The notes under the pieces were generated by a model. That model was not told where the DNA came from. It saw only the letters and a list, made by a program, of their open reading frames with translations, and did not search any database. 64,000 bases of DNA from Spongisporangium articulatum (GTDB lineage: Bacteria > Actinomycetota > Actinomycetes > Actinomycetales > Kineosporiaceae), in contig NZ_JBITLV010000006.1 of NCBI RefSeq assembly GCF_044465595.1, forward strand, positions 62,001-126,000, written 5' to 3'. This document shows, piece by piece, positions 16,510-28,652 of the stretch. Position 1 is the stretch's first letter. Each line of letters opens with the position of its first letter. Both the position numbers and the translations under genes were made by a program.

Positions 16510-18789
16510 CTAGTCGGTGATCCCGAACCGGTCGTGCAGGCGGCGCAGGAACGGTGGGGCCCACCAGTTCCAGTCGCCGAGCAGGGTCATGGTCGCGGGC
16601 ACGAGCAGCATGCGCACGAGGGTCGCGTCGATGGCCACGGCCACCGCGAGCGCCGTCCCGGTCTCCTTGATCATCAGCAGCTGGCCGGCCACGAAGCCGA
16701 GGAAGACCACGATGATGATCACGGCGGCCGAGGAGATGATCCGGCCCGAACGCTGCAGTCCCAGCGCGACCGATTCGTCGTTCGAGTAACCCTCGCGCCG
16801 GTACTCGGCGATGCGCGAGAGCAGGAAGACCTCGTAGTCCATGGCCAGGCCGAACCCGAAGGCCAGCGTCATGGGCGGGATGAACGTCTCCAGCCCTCCG
16901 GTGGACGTGAAGTCCAACAGGTCGGAGAGTTCGCCGAACTGGAAGACCCAGGTGACGACGCCGAGCGCGGCGCCCAGCGAGACCACGTTCATGGCCAGGG
17001 CTTTCACCGGGACCAGCACCGACCCCGTCATCAGGAACAGGAGCACGAGGGTGACCAGGACGACGATCCCGATCGCCCAGGGGGCCCGGTTCACCAGGTC
17101 GGCGTTGGCGTCGACCAGGGTGGCGGTGTTGCCGACGGTGTACGCCGCGAACGGTGGGTCGAGGCCACGGATCTCCTTCACGATGCGGATCGCCGTCGGC
17201 GACGAGTCCGAGGCGCCGACCCGCAGGCTCAGCACGGTCCACGGGTAGGAGCCGTCGGCGCGTCGCTCACCGCGGTACGAGGGCGGGTCGATGCTCGCCA
17301 CCCCCGCGACGTGCACGAGCGCGTCGTAATACGGGTCGGCCCCGGGGCTCTCGGCGATGTCGACGGTCCCGCCCTGGCCGTCGGTCACCTTCTGCGGAAC
17401 GTAGTGCTCGGTCACCACCTGGATGATCGGTGAGGCCGCGTACGGGAAGCGTTGCTGCAGGGCGTCGACCAGCTGACGGTTCGGGTTGTCGATCGGCAGC
17501 AGCGCCGTGCTGGAGCTGACGACGTGCAGGGCCGTCACGGGCAGCGACAGCACGAACAGCACGCCCAGCACGATCGACACGACGATCAGCGGGAACTGCT
17601 GCACGGTCCGGGCCAGCCGCGCGAAGAAGCCGTCCTCGCTGGGGGTGTCGCCCAGGGCCCGCGCGACCCGGCCCAGCCCGGGTACCCGGTGCACCAGGCC
17701 CGGCCGGATCATCCGGACCTTGACGACGGCCAGCAGAGCGGGCACGAGGGTCAGGGCGACGAGCAGGGCCACGAGGACGACGCTGACGCCGGCCGCGCCC
17801 ATCCCGCGCAACAGCGTGTTCGAGAAGACCAGCAACCCGGACAGCGAGATGGCCACGATCACGCCGCTGAACATGACGGTCCGCCCGGCCGAGGTCATGG
17901 TCCGGCGTAGCGCGACCTCACGTTGCCGGCGGGTCGGGGGCAGCGAGGGGTCACCCGGCAGCCGCAGCATCTCCTCGCGGTAGCGGCTGACCAGCAGCAA
18001 CCCGTAGTCGATGCACAGGCCCAGCCCGAGCACGGTGACCACGTTGACCGTGCTGGGGTCGAGGTTGAACACGTAGGTGAAGCCGAGCAGGGTGGCCAAC
18101 GCGCCGCCGATGGCCGCGATGGCGCCGATGATCGGCAGTCCGGCGGCCAGGAACCCGCCGAACACGACGACCATGATCAGGAGGCTGATCGGCAGGGCCA
18201 CACCCTCCCCGGTGCGCAGGTCGCTCTCCAGCTGTTCGGTCACGGCCGCGACGATGTCCTTGGCCCCTCCGACGTGCCCGACCGCCCCCGGGATCCGCGG
18301 GGCGACCTGTTCCAGCCGTTCGCGGACCTCCTCGTAGGTCGCGGCGGCCGCCGCCGGCGGCAACCCGCGCTGGATGCCGACGACCATGAGGATGGCTCGC
18401 TGGTCGGCCGAGATGAACCCGAAAGAGCCCGCGTCGTAGACCAGGTCGTTGCCGTCGGACCACGGGTCACGGATGTACGTGACCCCGGAGATCCGGCGGA
18501 TGTCGGCGTGCGCGGCCTCGATCTGTGTGCGCACCCGCGGGTCGTAGAGCTGGATGCCGTCCAGCACCATCACCTCGGTGCCGCCGCCGCGGCTGGTCTG
18601 GCCGAGGACGGCCTGCCCCTCGCGGGACGGTCCGTCCACCGTCACGCTGCCGTTGGCCAGGCGGGAGAACAACCGGTCGCCGAACCAGCCGCCGAACGCG
18701 GCGCCGAAGGCCAGGACGACGATCAGCAACCAGGCGGAGATCACGGCCCAGGGGTGCCTGCTGATGACGCGCCCCGTCGCGTCGAGCAT
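16510..18789 (-). CDS. MMPL-family RND transporter, downstream copy
   Basis: A 759-residue inner membrane transporter. The layout is the MmpL one: a membrane segment at about 15-35, an extracytoplasmic loop, five segments (about 195-375), a second loop and five segments from about 555. The proton-relay Asp-Tyr pairs are present in LCIDYGLLLVSRYREE (about 263) and LAMDYEVFLLSRIAEY (about 660). MmpL proteins usually export lipids or other hydrophobic molecules; the substrate here is unknown. The start has GGAGG upstream. It follows a paralogue with an 18-base gap, so the two form one unit. Confidence 0.92.
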   Translation of the reverse strand: MLDATGRVISRHPWAVISAWLLIVVLAFGAAFGGWFGDRLFSRLANGSVTVDGPSREGQAVLGQTSRGGGTEVMVLDGIQLYDPRVRTQIEAAHADIRRISGVTYIRDPWSDGNDLVYDAGSFGFISADQRAILMVVGIQRGLPPAAAAATYEEVRERLEQVAPRIPGAVGHVGGAKDIVAAVTEQLESDLRTGEGVALPISLLIMVVVFGGFLAAGLPIIGAIAAIGGALATLLGFTYVFNLDPSTVNVVTVLGLGLCIDYGLLLVSRYREEMLRLPGDPSLPPTRRQREVALRRTMTSAGRTVMFSGVIVAISLSGLLVFSNTLLRGMGAAGVSVVLVALLVALTLVPALLAVVKVRMIRPGLVHRVPGLGRVARALGDTPSEDGFFARLARTVQQFPLIVVSIVLGVLFVLSLPVTALHVVSSSTALLPIDNPNRQLVDALQQRFPYAASPIIQVVTEHYVPQKVTDGQGGTVDIAESPGADPYYDALVHVAGVASIDPPSYRGERRADGSYPWTVLSLRVGASDSSPTAIRIVKEIRGLDPPFAAYTVGNTATLVDANADLVNRAPWAIGIVVLVTLVLLFLMTGSVLVPVKALAMNVVSLGAALGVVTWVFQFGELSDLLDFTSTGGLETFIPPMTLAFGFGLAMDYEVFLLSRIAEYRREGYSNDESVALGLQRSGRIISSAAVIIIVVFLGFVAGQLLMIKETGTALAVAVAIDATLVRMLLVPATMTLLGDWNWWAPPFLRRLHDRFGITD

Positions 18790-18807
18790 CCCGGCCGACC
18801 TCCGCCG

Positions 18808-21189
18808 CTACTCGCTGATGCCGTAGCGGTCGTGCAGGCGGCGCAGGAACGGCGGCGCCCACCAGTTCCACTCACCCAGCAGCGTCATGGTCGCGGGCAC
18901 GAGCAGCATGCGCACGAGGGTGGCGTCGATGGCCACGGCCACGGCCAGGGCGGTCCCGGTCTCCTTGATCATCAGGAGCTTCCCGGCCACGAAGCCGAGG
19001 AACACCACCACGATGATCAAGGCGGCCGAGGAGATGATCCGGCCCGACTTCTGCAGGCCCAGGGCCACGGACTCGTCGTTCGAGTAACCCTGCTGCTTGT
19101 ACTCCGAGATCCTCGACAGCAGGAAGACCTCGTAGTCCATGGCCAGTCCGAACCCGAAGGCCAGCGTCATGGGTGGGATGAACACCTCGACACCCCCGGC
19201 GGAGGTGAAGTCGAGCAGCCAGGACAGCTCGCCGAACTGGAAGATCCAGGTCACGACGCCCAGCGACGCGCCCAGCGAGATGACGTTCATGACGAGCGCC
19301 TTGATCGGCACCAGGACCGACCCGGTCATCAGGAACAGCAGCACGAGGGTGGTGAGCACGACGACGCCGATGGCGTACGGCGTCCGGTTCTCCAGGTCGA
19401 TGATGGCATCGACGAGCGACGAGGCGTTGCCCGTCGTGTAGGCCGGGAAGGGTGGGTCCAGCGCCCGGATGTCCCGGACGGCCTGCAGCGCGGTCGGCGA
19501 CGAGTCGGTGCCGCCCACCCGGATGCTCAGCACGGTGTACTGCGGCGTCCGCCCCGCCCTGATCGACCGGTTGGACGCGTTCTGGCCCCGGTACTCGGGC
19601 GGGTCGATCCGTGCGACGCCGGGCACGCCGAGCAGGGACTTGTAGTACGAGTCGGCCTCGGGGCGGGCGCTGATCAGGGTGCACCGGTCGTCGTTCGCCG
19701 GGGCGGTCGCACAGTCCACGGAGGTGTGCTCGCCCTGGCTCGAGGGGACGCGCTGCGGCACGTAGTGGGTGGTGACCACCTGGATCGTCGGGGTCGAGGC
19801 GTAGGAGAAGTCGTTGTTGACCGTGTCGACCAGGGTCCGCTGCGGGTTGTCGATGGGCAGCAGGGCGGCGTTCGAGCTGACCATCTGCATGGCCAGGACC
19901 GGCAGCGACAGGACGAACAGGGTGCCGACGACGATGGCCACGACGATGAGCGGGAACCGCTGCACGAGCCGGGCCAGCCGGGAGAAGAAGCCCTCCTCGC
20001 GGGTGCTGTCACCGAGCGCGGTACTGATCGGGCCCAGCACGGGCAACCGGTGCACGAGGCCGGGGCGGATCATCCGGACCTTGACCACGGCGAGCAGCGC
20101 CGGGACCAACGTCAACGCGACGAGCAGCGCGACGAGGACGACGCTGACGCCGGCGGCGCCCATCCCGCGCAGCAGCGTGAACTGGAAGCACATCAGCCCC
20201 GACAGGGCGATCGCCACCGTGACCCCGCTGAACGTGACGGTCCGCCCGGCGGAGGTCATGGTCCGGCGTAGCGCGAGTTCGCGTTGCCGGCGGGTCGGCG
20301 GCAGGGTCGGGTCGCCGGGCAGCGACAGCATCTCCTCGCGGTAGCGGCTGACCAGCAGCAACCCGTAGTCGATGCACAGGCCGAGTCCGAGCACGGTGAC
20401 CACGTTCACGGTGCTGGGGTCGAGGGACAGCGCGTAGGAGAAGCCGAGCAGGGTGGCCAGCGCACCGCCGATGGCCGCGATGGCGCCGATGATCGGCAGG
20501 CCGGCGGCCAGGAACCCGCCGAACACGACGACCATGATCAGGAGGCTGATCGGCAGGGCGATGCCCTCCCCGGTCCGCAGGTCGTGCTCGACCTGTTGAG
20601 TGACCTCCTCGACGATGTCGTTGACGCTGCTGGTCAGCGTGGTCGCGCCCTCGATGTGGACCTGCTGCATCCGGTCCCGGACCTGGTGCAGCACGTACGT
20701 CCGGCTGCCCGCCTCGGGCCGGGACTTGTTCTGGGCGACCGGCAGGTCCGGATCGAGCGTGACCACCATGAGGGCGGCCGTCTGGTCGTCGGACAGCAGC
20801 GGCAACGAGTCGACCCAGTCGCTCTGCTTGGTCGGGTCGAGGCTGCGGCCGTTCAGGTACCAGGCGTCGCGCACGGACTTGACGCCCTGCATCTTCAGGA
20901 TGTCGGCCCGGGCGGCGTCGAAGGCGGGCTTCAGGCTGGGATCGCGAGGCGAGATGCCCTCGACCAGCATGTACTCCTGCGGCCCGACGGTGGCGGTCGC
21001 GTCGAGGATGGCCTGGCCGTCCTTGGACGGACCCGGCACGGAGACGATGCCCGAGCTGAGCCGCTTGAAGAGGGGGTCGCCGGCCCAGCCGCCGATGGCC
21101 AGGCCGAAGGCGAGCAGCACGGCCACGCCCCAGGCGCCGATGACCCACCACGGGTGCCGGCTGATGACGCGGCCCATCGCGTCCAGCAT
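18808..21189 (-). CDS. MMPL-family RND transporter, upstream copy
   Basis: A 793-residue paralogue of the next gene, with long identical blocks in the membrane parts (for example SLLIMVVVFGGFLAAGLPII and the C-terminal PPFLRRLHDR). The Asp-Tyr pairs are conserved (LCIDYGLLLVSRYREE, LAMDYEVFLLSRISEY). The extracytoplasmic loops differ more; the second has an added segment with a Cys pair (DCATAPANDDRC, about 483). GGAGG precedes the ATG. Only 21 bases separate it from the divergent rarA, so at least one promoter must lie within a neighbouring coding region or transcripts must start almost at the start codon. Confidence 0.92.
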   Translation of the reverse strand: MLDAMGRVISRHPWWVIGAWGVAVLLAFGLAIGGWAGDPLFKRLSSGIVSVPGPSKDGQAILDATATVGPQEYMLVEGISPRDPSLKPAFDAARADILKMQGVKSVRDAWYLNGRSLDPTKQSDWVDSLPLLSDDQTAALMVVTLDPDLPVAQNKSRPEAGSRTYVLHQVRDRMQQVHIEGATTLTSSVNDIVEEVTQQVEHDLRTGEGIALPISLLIMVVVFGGFLAAGLPIIGAIAAIGGALATLLGFSYALSLDPSTVNVVTVLGLGLCIDYGLLLVSRYREEMLSLPGDPTLPPTRRQRELALRRTMTSAGRTVTFSGVTVAIALSGLMCFQFTLLRGMGAAGVSVVLVALLVALTLVPALLAVVKVRMIRPGLVHRLPVLGPISTALGDSTREEGFFSRLARLVQRFPLIVVAIVVGTLFVLSLPVLAMQMVSSNAALLPIDNPQRTLVDTVNNDFSYASTPTIQVVTTHYVPQRVPSSQGEHTSVDCATAPANDDRCTLISARPEADSYYKSLLGVPGVARIDPPEYRGQNASNRSIRAGRTPQYTVLSIRVGGTDSSPTALQAVRDIRALDPPFPAYTTGNASSLVDAIIDLENRTPYAIGVVVLTTLVLLFLMTGSVLVPIKALVMNVISLGASLGVVTWIFQFGELSWLLDFTSAGGVEVFIPPMTLAFGFGLAMDYEVFLLSRISEYKQQGYSNDESVALGLQKSGRIISSAALIIVVVFLGFVAGKLLMIKETGTALAVAVAIDATLVRMLLVPATMTLLGEWNWWAPPFLRRLHDRYGISE

Positions 21190-21210
21190 CCGGGTTAACC
21201 TCCGTGGGTC

Positions 21211-22578
21211 ATGTCTGACCTCTTCGAGCCTGATATCGAGCCTGGTTCTGCGTCGGCAGGGGCTGAGGGTACCCAGGCCCGCTATCCGCTCGCCGTCCGG
21301 ATGCGCCCGAGGTCACTCGACGAGCTCGTCGGCCAGGACCATCTCCTGTCCCCGGGGTCACCACTGCGCCGCCTGGCCGAGTCCGGCACGAGCGGTGCGG
21401 CCGGCGCCGCCAGCGTCATCCTGTGGGGCCCGCCGGGCACCGGGAAGACGACGCTGGCGCACGTCGTCAGCCGGGCGACGGGCCGCCGGTTCGTCGAGCT
21501 GTCGGCCGTCACCGCCGGGGTCAAGGACGTGCGGGTGGTGATGGACGCCGCCCGCGACGCCCGCGACCTGCACGGGCGCGAGACGGTGCTGTTCCTCGAC
21601 GAGATCCACCGGTTCTCCAAGGCCCAGCAGGACGCCCTCCTGCCCGGCGTCGAGAACCGGCTCGTCGTGCTGATCGCCGCCACCACCGAGAACCCCAGCT
21701 TCTCCGTGGTCTCGCCGCTGCTGTCGCGTTCACTCCTGCTCACGCTGCGCCCGCTCGACGACGTCGCGATCGGCGGGCTGCTGCGTCGGGCGGTGGACGA
21801 CGAACGCGGGCTGGGTGGGCAGCCTCACCTGGACGACGACGCGCTGGCACACCTGGTCCGCATCGCGGGGGGCGACGCGCGGCGCGCGCTCACCGCGCTG
21901 GAGGCGGCCGCGGGCGTGGCGATCGACCGCGGCGGTGAGTCGATCACCCTGGCCGACGCCGAGCAGGCCCTGGACCAGGCCGCCGTCCGGTACGACCGGG
22001 CCTCCGATCAGCACTACGACGTGACCTCGGCGCTGATCAAGTCGATCCGCGGCTCCGACGTCGACGCGGCCCTGCACTACCTGGCCCGGATGGTCGTCGC
22101 GGGGGAGGACCCGCGGTTCATCGCCCGGCGGCTGATGATCGCGGCCAGCGAGGAGATCGCGATGGCCGACCCGAGCGCGCTGCAGACCGCCGTGGCCGCG
22201 GCCCAGGCGGTGCAACTGGTGGGCATGCCGGAGGCGCAGATCATCCTGGCCCAGGCCGTCGTCCACCTGGCCACGGCGCCCAAGTCGAACGCGTCGTACA
22301 TGGCGCTGGCGGCCGCGCTGGCCGACGTCCGGGCCGGGCGCGGTGGTCCGGTGCCGCCCGCCCTGCGCGACGGGCACTACGCCGGCGCGAAACGACTGGG
22401 CCACGCCCAGGGCTACCGGTACGCGCACGACGACCCGCTCGGCGTCGTCCGGCAGCAGTACCCGCCCGACGACGTGGTGGGCCGCGACTACTACGCGCCC
22501 ACCGACCGCGGCGGCGAGCGCGGCATGGCCGAACGCCTCGCCCGGCTGCGCGGACTCCTGCGTGGTAAGACTCGCTGA
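21211..22578 (+). CDS. rarA: Replication-associated recombination protein A (RarA/MgsA AAA+ ATPase)
   Basis: A 455-residue AAA+ ATPase related to clamp-loader subunits, acting at stalled replication forks. Walker A is GPPGTGKTTLA (about 73-83), Walker B is VLFLDEIHRFSKAQQDALLP (about 126-145), and a sensor-like block follows (IAATTENPSFSVV). The C-terminal part has the MgsA region with DVTSALIKSIRGSDVDAALH and the late motif PPALRDGHY. The length is normal for the family. It is divergent from the MmpL unit and followed by the two small genes that precede alaS. Confidence 0.95.
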   Translation: MSDLFEPDIEPGSASAGAEGTQARYPLAVRMRPRSLDELVGQDHLLSPGSPLRRLAESGTSGAAGAASVILWGPPGTGKTTLAHVVSRATGRRFVELSAVTAGVKDVRVVMDAARDARDLHGRETVLFLDEIHRFSKAQQDALLPGVENRLVVLIAATTENPSFSVVSPLLSRSLLLTLRPLDDVAIGGLLRRAVDDERGLGGQPHLDDDALAHLVRIAGGDARRALTALEAAAGVAIDRGGESITLADAEQALDQAAVRYDRASDQHYDVTSALIKSIRGSDVDAALHYLARMVVAGEDPRFIARRLMIAASEEIAMADPSALQTAVAAAQAVQLVGMPEAQIILAQAVVHLATAPKSNASYMALAAALADVRAGRGGPVPPALRDGHYAGAKRLGHAQGYRYAHDDPLGVVRQQYPPDDVVGRDYYAPTDRGGERGMAERLARLRGLLRGKTR

Positions 22579-22633
22579 GCCGGCGCGATAGGGTCGCGGT
22601 GAGCACAGCAGCGGGTGATGGAGGGAACGTTTC

Positions 22634-22987
22634 ATGGGTGAGGTCATCGGCCTGGCGGCCGTCATCGTCTTCGCCGCGCTCGTCGGGGTCCTCGCGGTAC
22701 CGCTGCTGAAGCTGGGCAAGCTGCTCGACAACGCGGCGGTCGGGGTCAAGGAGATCTCCGACAACACCGTCCCGCTGCTCACCGAGGTGACCACGACGGT
22801 CAGCTCCACGAACCATCAGCTGGTGAAGGTCGACACCATCACCGACAACGTCGCCCAGGTCTCGACGAACGTCTCGGCGCTGACCGCGCTGTTCGCGGCG
22901 ACGCTCGGTTCCCCGGTGGTCAAGGTCGCGGCCTTCAGCTACGGCGTGCGTCAGGCGATGGCCGGGCGCTCACGAGGGAAGAAGTAG
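22634..22987 (+). CDS. DUF948 small membrane protein
   Basis: A 117-residue protein with one N-terminal membrane segment (about 4-25) and a helical domain typical of DUF948 (GVKEISDNTVPLLTEVTTTV, then a second helix). It resembles the small proteins that regularly sit between rarA and alaS in actinobacteria; their function is unknown. It ends five bases before the next small gene's start. A GGAGGGAACG ribosome site lies about five bases before the ATG. Confidence 0.85.
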   Translation: MGEVIGLAAVIVFAALVGVLAVPLLKLGKLLDNAAVGVKEISDNTVPLLTEVTTTVSSTNHQLVKVDTITDNVAQVSTNVSALTALFAATLGSPVVKVAAFSYGVRQAMAGRSRGKK

Positions 22988-22991
22988 ACAC

Positions 22992-23255
22992 GTGCGACGG
23001 CTGTTCTGGGTGGCGCTCGGCGCGGTCGTCGGCGTCCTGCTGGTCCGCAAGGTGACGAAGGTCGCCGAGTCCTACACGCCGACCGGGGTGGCCCGGTCGG
23101 TCGGTGAGCTGGGTGAAGGGCTGCGCGAGGTCGCAGCCGTGATCCGCGAGGGCATGGCCGAACGCGAGCAGGAGCTGCGGGTCGCCCTGGGTGTCGACGC
23201 CGGGTCGTTGCCTCCGGAGGCGGCACAATCCCTCATGGACGACCCCACCCGCTGA
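22992..23255 (+). CDS. DUF6167-like small membrane-associated protein
   Basis: An 87-residue protein starting at GTG. It has a short N-terminal hydrophobic segment (about 4-20, RLFWVALGAVVGVLLV), then an amphipathic helical stretch and an acidic tail. It matches the pattern of the conserved small protein upstream of alaS in actinobacteria. No catalytic motif is visible. It is probably co-transcribed with the DUF948 gene; alaS starts 44 bases after its stop. Confidence 0.8.
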   Translation: MRRLFWVALGAVVGVLLVRKVTKVAESYTPTGVARSVGELGEGLREVAAVIREGMAEREQELRVALGVDAGSLPPEAAQSLMDDPTR

Positions 23256-23299
23256 ACCCCTTCACTTCTGCGTCAACTCTCGAGAGGCTCGACTATCTG

Positions 23300-25984
<2,685 letters not shown>

Positions 25985-26007
25985 GCCCCGAGGGTCCGGT
26001 CGGTCCC

Positions 26008-26517
26008 GTGCGCCGGGGGGTGCGGGTGGCCGTCGACGTCGGCACGGTCCGGGTCGGGGTCGCCCGCAGCGATCCCGACGGGCTGCTCGCCACGCCGGTG
26101 GAGACCGTCGCCGTGCCCACCGGTGAGGAGCTGGTGGACGGTCCGACGCGCCGGGCCGACCTGCTGCGAATCGGGACAATCGTTGACGAAACGGCAGCCC
26201 TCGAGGTGCTGGTGGGGTTGCCGAGGTCACTTTCGGGCCGGGAAGGACCTTCCGCGGGCCTCGCCCGGAAGTACGCTGTGGAGATCGCGCGGCTCGTGGC
26301 ACCGGTGCCGGTGCGTCTGGTCGACGAGCGGTTCAGTTCCGTCTCGGCCAACCAGCAGCTGCGCGAGGCAGGCGTGAGAGGGCGGCGAGCGCGTCCGGTC
26401 GTCGATCAGGTGGCCGCGGTGGTCTTCCTCCAGGCGGCGCTGGACGGCGAACGGGCGACCGGTCGCGTGCCCGGGGCTCTGGTGGTTGCGGACGGACAGG
26501 AGGCGGGCGGACCGTGA
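26008..26517 (+). CDS. ruvX: Putative Holliday junction resolvase (YqgF family)
   Basis: A 169-residue RNase H-fold protein; the family acts in rRNA 5'-end maturation and is annotated as a putative Holliday junction resolvase. Motifs are VAVDVGTVRVGVARSDPDG (about 6-24), LVGLPRSLSG (about 71), LVDERFSSVSA (about 104) and RPVVDQVAAVVFLQ (about 129), which carry the acidic catalytic positions. I chose the GTG at 26008 because homologues start with MRRG; a TTG at 25981, overlapping the alaS stop, is the alternative. The end overlaps the mltG start by four bases. Confidence 0.92.
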   Translation: MRRGVRVAVDVGTVRVGVARSDPDGLLATPVETVAVPTGEELVDGPTRRADLLRIGTIVDETAALEVLVGLPRSLSGREGPSAGLARKYAVEIARLVAPVPVRLVDERFSSVSANQQLREAGVRGRRARPVVDQVAAVVFLQAALDGERATGRVPGALVVADGQEAGGP

Positions 26518-27653
26518 GCGACCAGCTGTCCCACGTGCTGCCCGGGTTCCAGCCCCAGCAGGACCCGCAGTGGCGGGGCGACTGGCGCAAGGCCAAGAAG
26601 AAGCGCAAGACCCGGCGCCGGCGGCGGGCGCTGCTCACGGTCCTGATCTTCCTCCTGGTGATGGGGGGCGGCGGGGCGGCCGCCTACATCGGCCTGGCGC
26701 CCGTCGTCCGGAAGCTGACCGCGCCCAAGGACTACACCGGGACGGGTACGGGCGAGGTCCAGGTCAAGATCCCGCCCGGCGCCTCCGGCCGGACCATCGC
26801 CAAGGTGCTCACTGAGGCCGGGGTGACCAAGACGCAGGTCGCGTTCGTGACGGCGTTCAACGCCAACCCGAAGGCCGCCTCGATCCAGCCCGGAACCTAC
26901 AAGCTGCGCAAGCAGATGTCCGGTGCCTCGGCCGTCAGCCTGCTGCTCGATCCGGACTCGCGGCTGGAGGTCGTCGTGACGATCCCGGAGGGGGCGCGGG
27001 CCAAGTACGTCTACGCGACCCTGGCCAAGGCGCTCGACCTGCCCAGGAGCGACTTCACCCGGGCCGTCGCGGACGACGCGATCGGCCTGCCCGCCGCGGC
27101 GAAGGGCCAGGCGGAGGGCTTCCTGTTCCCCGCGACCTACGAGTTCGAGCCGGACACGACTGCCGCCCAAGCACTTTCGGACATGGTCGACCGCGGCCAC
27201 GAGGCGTACGTGAAGCTGGGCATCAGCAAGTCGGACCTGCGCGAGGTCGTGATCAAGGCGAGCATCGTGCAGGCCGAGGCGGGCGACAAGAAGTACATGG
27301 GCCCGGTCGCGCGGGTCCTCGACAACCGGTTGAAGGGTCATTACAAGCTGCAGCTGGACTCGACCGTCAGCTATGCCGTCCAGCGCTTCGAGGTGACGAC
27401 GACGAAGCAGGACCGCGCGTCGACGTCGCACTACAACACGTACCGGTACGAGGGACTGCCCGTCGGGCCGATCTCGAACCCCGGCGAGGAGGCCCTCGAG
27501 GCGGTGCTCCACCCGCCGAAGGGTTCGTGGCTGTTCTTCGTGACCACCAACCCCTCGACGGGGGAGACCAAGTTCGCCACGACCTCCGCCGGGCACGCCA
27601 GGAACGTGGCCGAGTTCCAGGCCTGGCTGCGGGCCCACCCCGACGGAAGATGA
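26514..27653 (+). CDS. mltG: Endolytic murein transglycosylase MltG
   Basis: A 379-residue single-pass membrane protein that cuts nascent peptidoglycan glycan strands. A basic cytoplasmic N-terminus is followed by a membrane segment (about 41-66) and the extracytoplasmic YceG domain. The catalytic region reads ASIVQAEAGDKKYMGPVARV (about 249-268), with the Glu aligning to the catalytic Glu of the usual ASIVEKET motif. Later signatures are LQLDSTVSYAV and YNTYRYEGLPVGPISNPG. The GTG start overlaps ruvX, and the stop overlaps aroE by four bases. Confidence 0.95.
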   Translation: MSDQLSHVLPGFQPQQDPQWRGDWRKAKKKRKTRRRRRALLTVLIFLLVMGGGGAAAYIGLAPVVRKLTAPKDYTGTGTGEVQVKIPPGASGRTIAKVLTEAGVTKTQVAFVTAFNANPKAASIQPGTYKLRKQMSGASAVSLLLDPDSRLEVVVTIPEGARAKYVYATLAKALDLPRSDFTRAVADDAIGLPAAAKGQAEGFLFPATYEFEPDTTAAQALSDMVDRGHEAYVKLGISKSDLREVVIKASIVQAEAGDKKYMGPVARVLDNRLKGHYKLQLDSTVSYAVQRFEVTTTKQDRASTSHYNTYRYEGLPVGPISNPGEEALEAVLHPPKGSWLFFVTTNPSTGETKFATTSAGHARNVAEFQAWLRAHPDGR

Positions 27654-28573
27654 CCTCCCCGCACCAGCAGCCGCCCCTGCCGCCGACCCTCGATCGGGCC
27701 GTCCACCAGGCGGCGGTGCTCGGCAGCCCGATCGGGCATTCGCTGTCTCCCGCCCTGCACCTGGCCGCCTACGCCGCGCTCGGCCTGAGGGGCTGGACGT
27801 ACCGGGCCATGGAGTGCACCGAGGAACGCTTCCCCGACTGGTTCCGGTCGCTGAAGGTCGCGCGCGCCGGGGAGCCGCCCTGGGCGGGCCTGGCCCTGAC
27901 CATGCCGTTGAAGCAGGTCGTCATCCCGCTCCTGGACGAGGTCTCGGAGCTGGTCCGGGTGACCGGGGCGGCCAACTGCGTCTACTGGGACGCCGACGGC
28001 CGCTCCCGGGGCGACAACACCGACGTGCACGGCATCGTCGAGACCCTCACGACCCTCGGGGCGCGGGCCCCGGTCACCGCTTGCCTGGTGGGCGCCGGGG
28101 CCACCGCCGCCTCGGCCGTCGCGGCCCTGGCCCGGTTGGGCGTCACCCGGCTCGACGTACTGGCCCGCTCCGCCGAGCGGGCGGGCGGGATCCTCGACCT
28201 GGCCGGCCGCCTGGGGCTGGCGGCCGCCGTCCAGCCCCTGGACCGGCTCGACCGGGTGCTGGCGGCCGACGTCGTGGTGTGCACGCTGCCCTCGGCCGCC
28301 TCCGCGCCCTGGGCGCAGCAGCTGGACGACGCCGGCCCGGTGGCCCGGGGCACCGCAACACCCGCCGGGCCGCTCCTGGACGTGTCCTACCACCCGTGGC
28401 CCACGGCTCTGGTCCAGCGCTGGGAGAAGCTGGGCGGGACGGCGAGCGGCGGGTTCGAGATGCTCCTGCACCAGGCGGGGGAGCAGGTCCGCCTCCAGGT
28501 CGGCCTGCCGGACGGCGTCCCCGTCCCCCTCGGGGCGATGCGAACCGCCGCCGAACCGCTCCTCGGCGGGTAG
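27650..28573 (+). CDS. aroE: Shikimate dehydrogenase
   Basis: A 307-residue enzyme that reduces 3-dehydroshikimate to shikimate with NADPH. The substrate site is in LGSPIGHSLSPALHLAAYAA (about 24-43). The catalytic lysine lies in LTMPLKQ (about 83-89), followed by GDNTDVHG (about 122), and the nucleotide-binding loop is VGAGATAASAVAAL (about 147-160). The ATG overlaps the mltG stop. In many actinobacteria aroE is followed closely by aroC-aroK-aroB; here about 12.4 kb of type IV pilus genes lie between. Confidence 0.95.
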   Translation: MTSPHQQPPLPPTLDRAVHQAAVLGSPIGHSLSPALHLAAYAALGLRGWTYRAMECTEERFPDWFRSLKVARAGEPPWAGLALTMPLKQVVIPLLDEVSELVRVTGAANCVYWDADGRSRGDNTDVHGIVETLTTLGARAPVTACLVGAGATAASAVAALARLGVTRLDVLARSAERAGGILDLAGRLGLAAAVQPLDRLDRVLAADVVVCTLPSAASAPWAQQLDDAGPVARGTATPAGPLLDVSYHPWPTALVQRWEKLGGTASGGFEMLLHQAGEQVRLQVGLPDGVPVPLGAMRTAAEPLLGG

Positions 28574-28652
28574 TCGGGGGTTAAGGGGCGGCTCCGCTGA
28601 GCCGATCGGTTACCTCAGGTGCGCCTCGTGCCTGCCCCTGAGGAGGAGATCC

